Shown: in pieces, positions 63,628 to 64,000 of the stretch
Layout of the letters: the number at the start of each line of letters is the position of its first letter
Numbering within the stretch: the stretch's first letter is position 1
DNA from: Planctomycetota bacterium
GTDB taxonomy: Bacteria > Planctomycetota > UBA1135 > GCA-002686595
Direction: 5' to 3'
DNA: 64,000 bases
Assembly (NCBI GenBank): GCA_021413885.1
Contig: JAIOPM010000013.1
Location: 64,001 to 128,000 of the forward strand
Notes under the pieces: model-generated
What the model was told of the DNA's origin: nothing
The model's database searches: none
What the model saw: the letters and a program-made list of their open reading frames with translations, nothing else
Translations under genes and position numbers: made by a program

Positions 63628-64000
63628 ACGCGCGTGCGTCCCACTCGGGCGCCGGCGGAGTTTCGTAGCGCCAACGTCCGTGCTCGCGGCGCACGCGAGC
63701 GAGTTGATTGGCTCGCGCTCGGCCGGCGCGTTCGAGCAAGCGAGTTCGATCGACCGTGCGACGTTGTCGCGCGCACTCGGCGAAGTACTCTTCGAAGAAC
63801 GCGCGTTGCTCGTCGACGCGGAAGAACGTCGCGCCGTCGAGCATCAAGCAGCCGAGGTCCCACGCCGCGTCGCGTCCGGGCAACGCGTCGCCGCCGCGCC
63901 AGCAGTCGATGAACCACAGCTCGCGTCCGCCGCCCTTTGCGACCAAGACGTTGCGCGTGAAGAGATCGCGGTGGACGAAATGCAGCGCGTGCATGCGCGC
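63617..64000 (-). CDS. Lipopolysaccharide-kinase-like protein, N-terminus beyond window
   Basis: Only the last ~127 residues are present; the start lies beyond the right edge. The kinase catalytic loop HFVHRDLFTRNVLV and the metal-site strand ELWFIDCWRG fit the Kdo kinase/WaaP/InaA group of small-molecule kinases, where HRDLYTRNIL and FIDLxR are usual. They phosphorylate lipid A core sugars. A role in envelope glycans would suit the neighbouring content, but the target is not shown. Confidence 0.75.
   Translation of the reverse strand, partial: ARMHALHFVHRDLFTRNVLVAKGGGRELWFIDCWRGGDALPGRDAAWDLGCLMLDGATFFRVDEQRAFFEEYFAECARQRRTVDRTRLLERAGRARANQLARVRREHGRWRYETPPAPEWDARAFTG

Overview
The window is very GC-rich, densely packed bacterial DNA with almost no intergenic space. 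It reads best as a chromosome fragment of a Planctomycetota bacterium, probably from the Pla163/Poly30-like lineages. This is inferred from an alternative complex III operon, several secreted FG-GAP/VCBS proteins, a Cys-containing C-terminal module on the FG-GAP protein at 59011-60714 that I associate with those bacteria, and a very large AsmA-like protein. No rRNA, tRNA, CRISPR array, transposase or phage structural block was seen. Taxonomy is inference, since no marker gene was compared.

Layout. 1-25.4 kb is an accessory envelope/secretome region built largely of duplicated pairs. It holds two divergent GT87-type membrane glycosyltransferases (1-615 minus, 681-1973 plus), two tandem secreted four-repeat proteins (2052-3575, 3869-5380, minus), a double-domain M16 protease, an MWN/MORN-like lipoprotein, a secreted beta-helix protein, two tandem YfhO-like membrane proteins (10486-16493), a class I HMG-CoA reductase, two tandem secreted VCBS/tail-fibre-like proteins (17841-23518), and a ZIP-like/ArsP-like metal permease fusion with a His-rich tail. 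25.6-38.1 kb is mixed housekeeping: EF-G, a PQQ-like repeat protein, a Tex protein with an unusual insertion and RGG-like tail, a membrane coiled-coil protein, PTS enzyme I, a protein with four SANT/Myb-like repeats, an amidinotransferase-fold hydrolase, a zinc-ribbon membrane protein and TrmL.

38.2-50.4 kb is the centrepiece. It is one co-directional, mostly overlapping respiratory operon: actA-B-C-D-E-F, a small single-span protein, a Sco copper chaperone, and coxB-A-C-D of a caa3-type oxidase whose subunit II carries its own haem c. Together these would oxidise quinol by alternative complex III and pass electrons directly to an oxygen reductase, replacing bc1. The oxidase helix VI carries the Tyr-Ser motif of the A2 subtype.

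50.5-64 kb holds an RlmD-like rRNA methyltransferase, a small four-Cys protein, a YqgE/AlgH protein, a 1420-residue AsmA-like protein overlapping a gamma-carbonic anhydrase and a DUF4304-like protein, a lipoprotein, a secreted FG-GAP protein, soluble transhydrogenase SthA coupled to an HDOD protein, a small membrane protein, and the end of a lipopolysaccharide-kinase-like gene that runs off the right edge.

Two genome-style features stand out. Many first-in-operon genes lack a Shine-Dalgarno and instead have a TAGACT-like hexamer 6-30 nt before the start codon, suggesting leaderless or short-leader transcripts. Internal operon genes start by 1-8 nt overlaps, several with GTG or TTG and good Shine-Dalgarno sequences.
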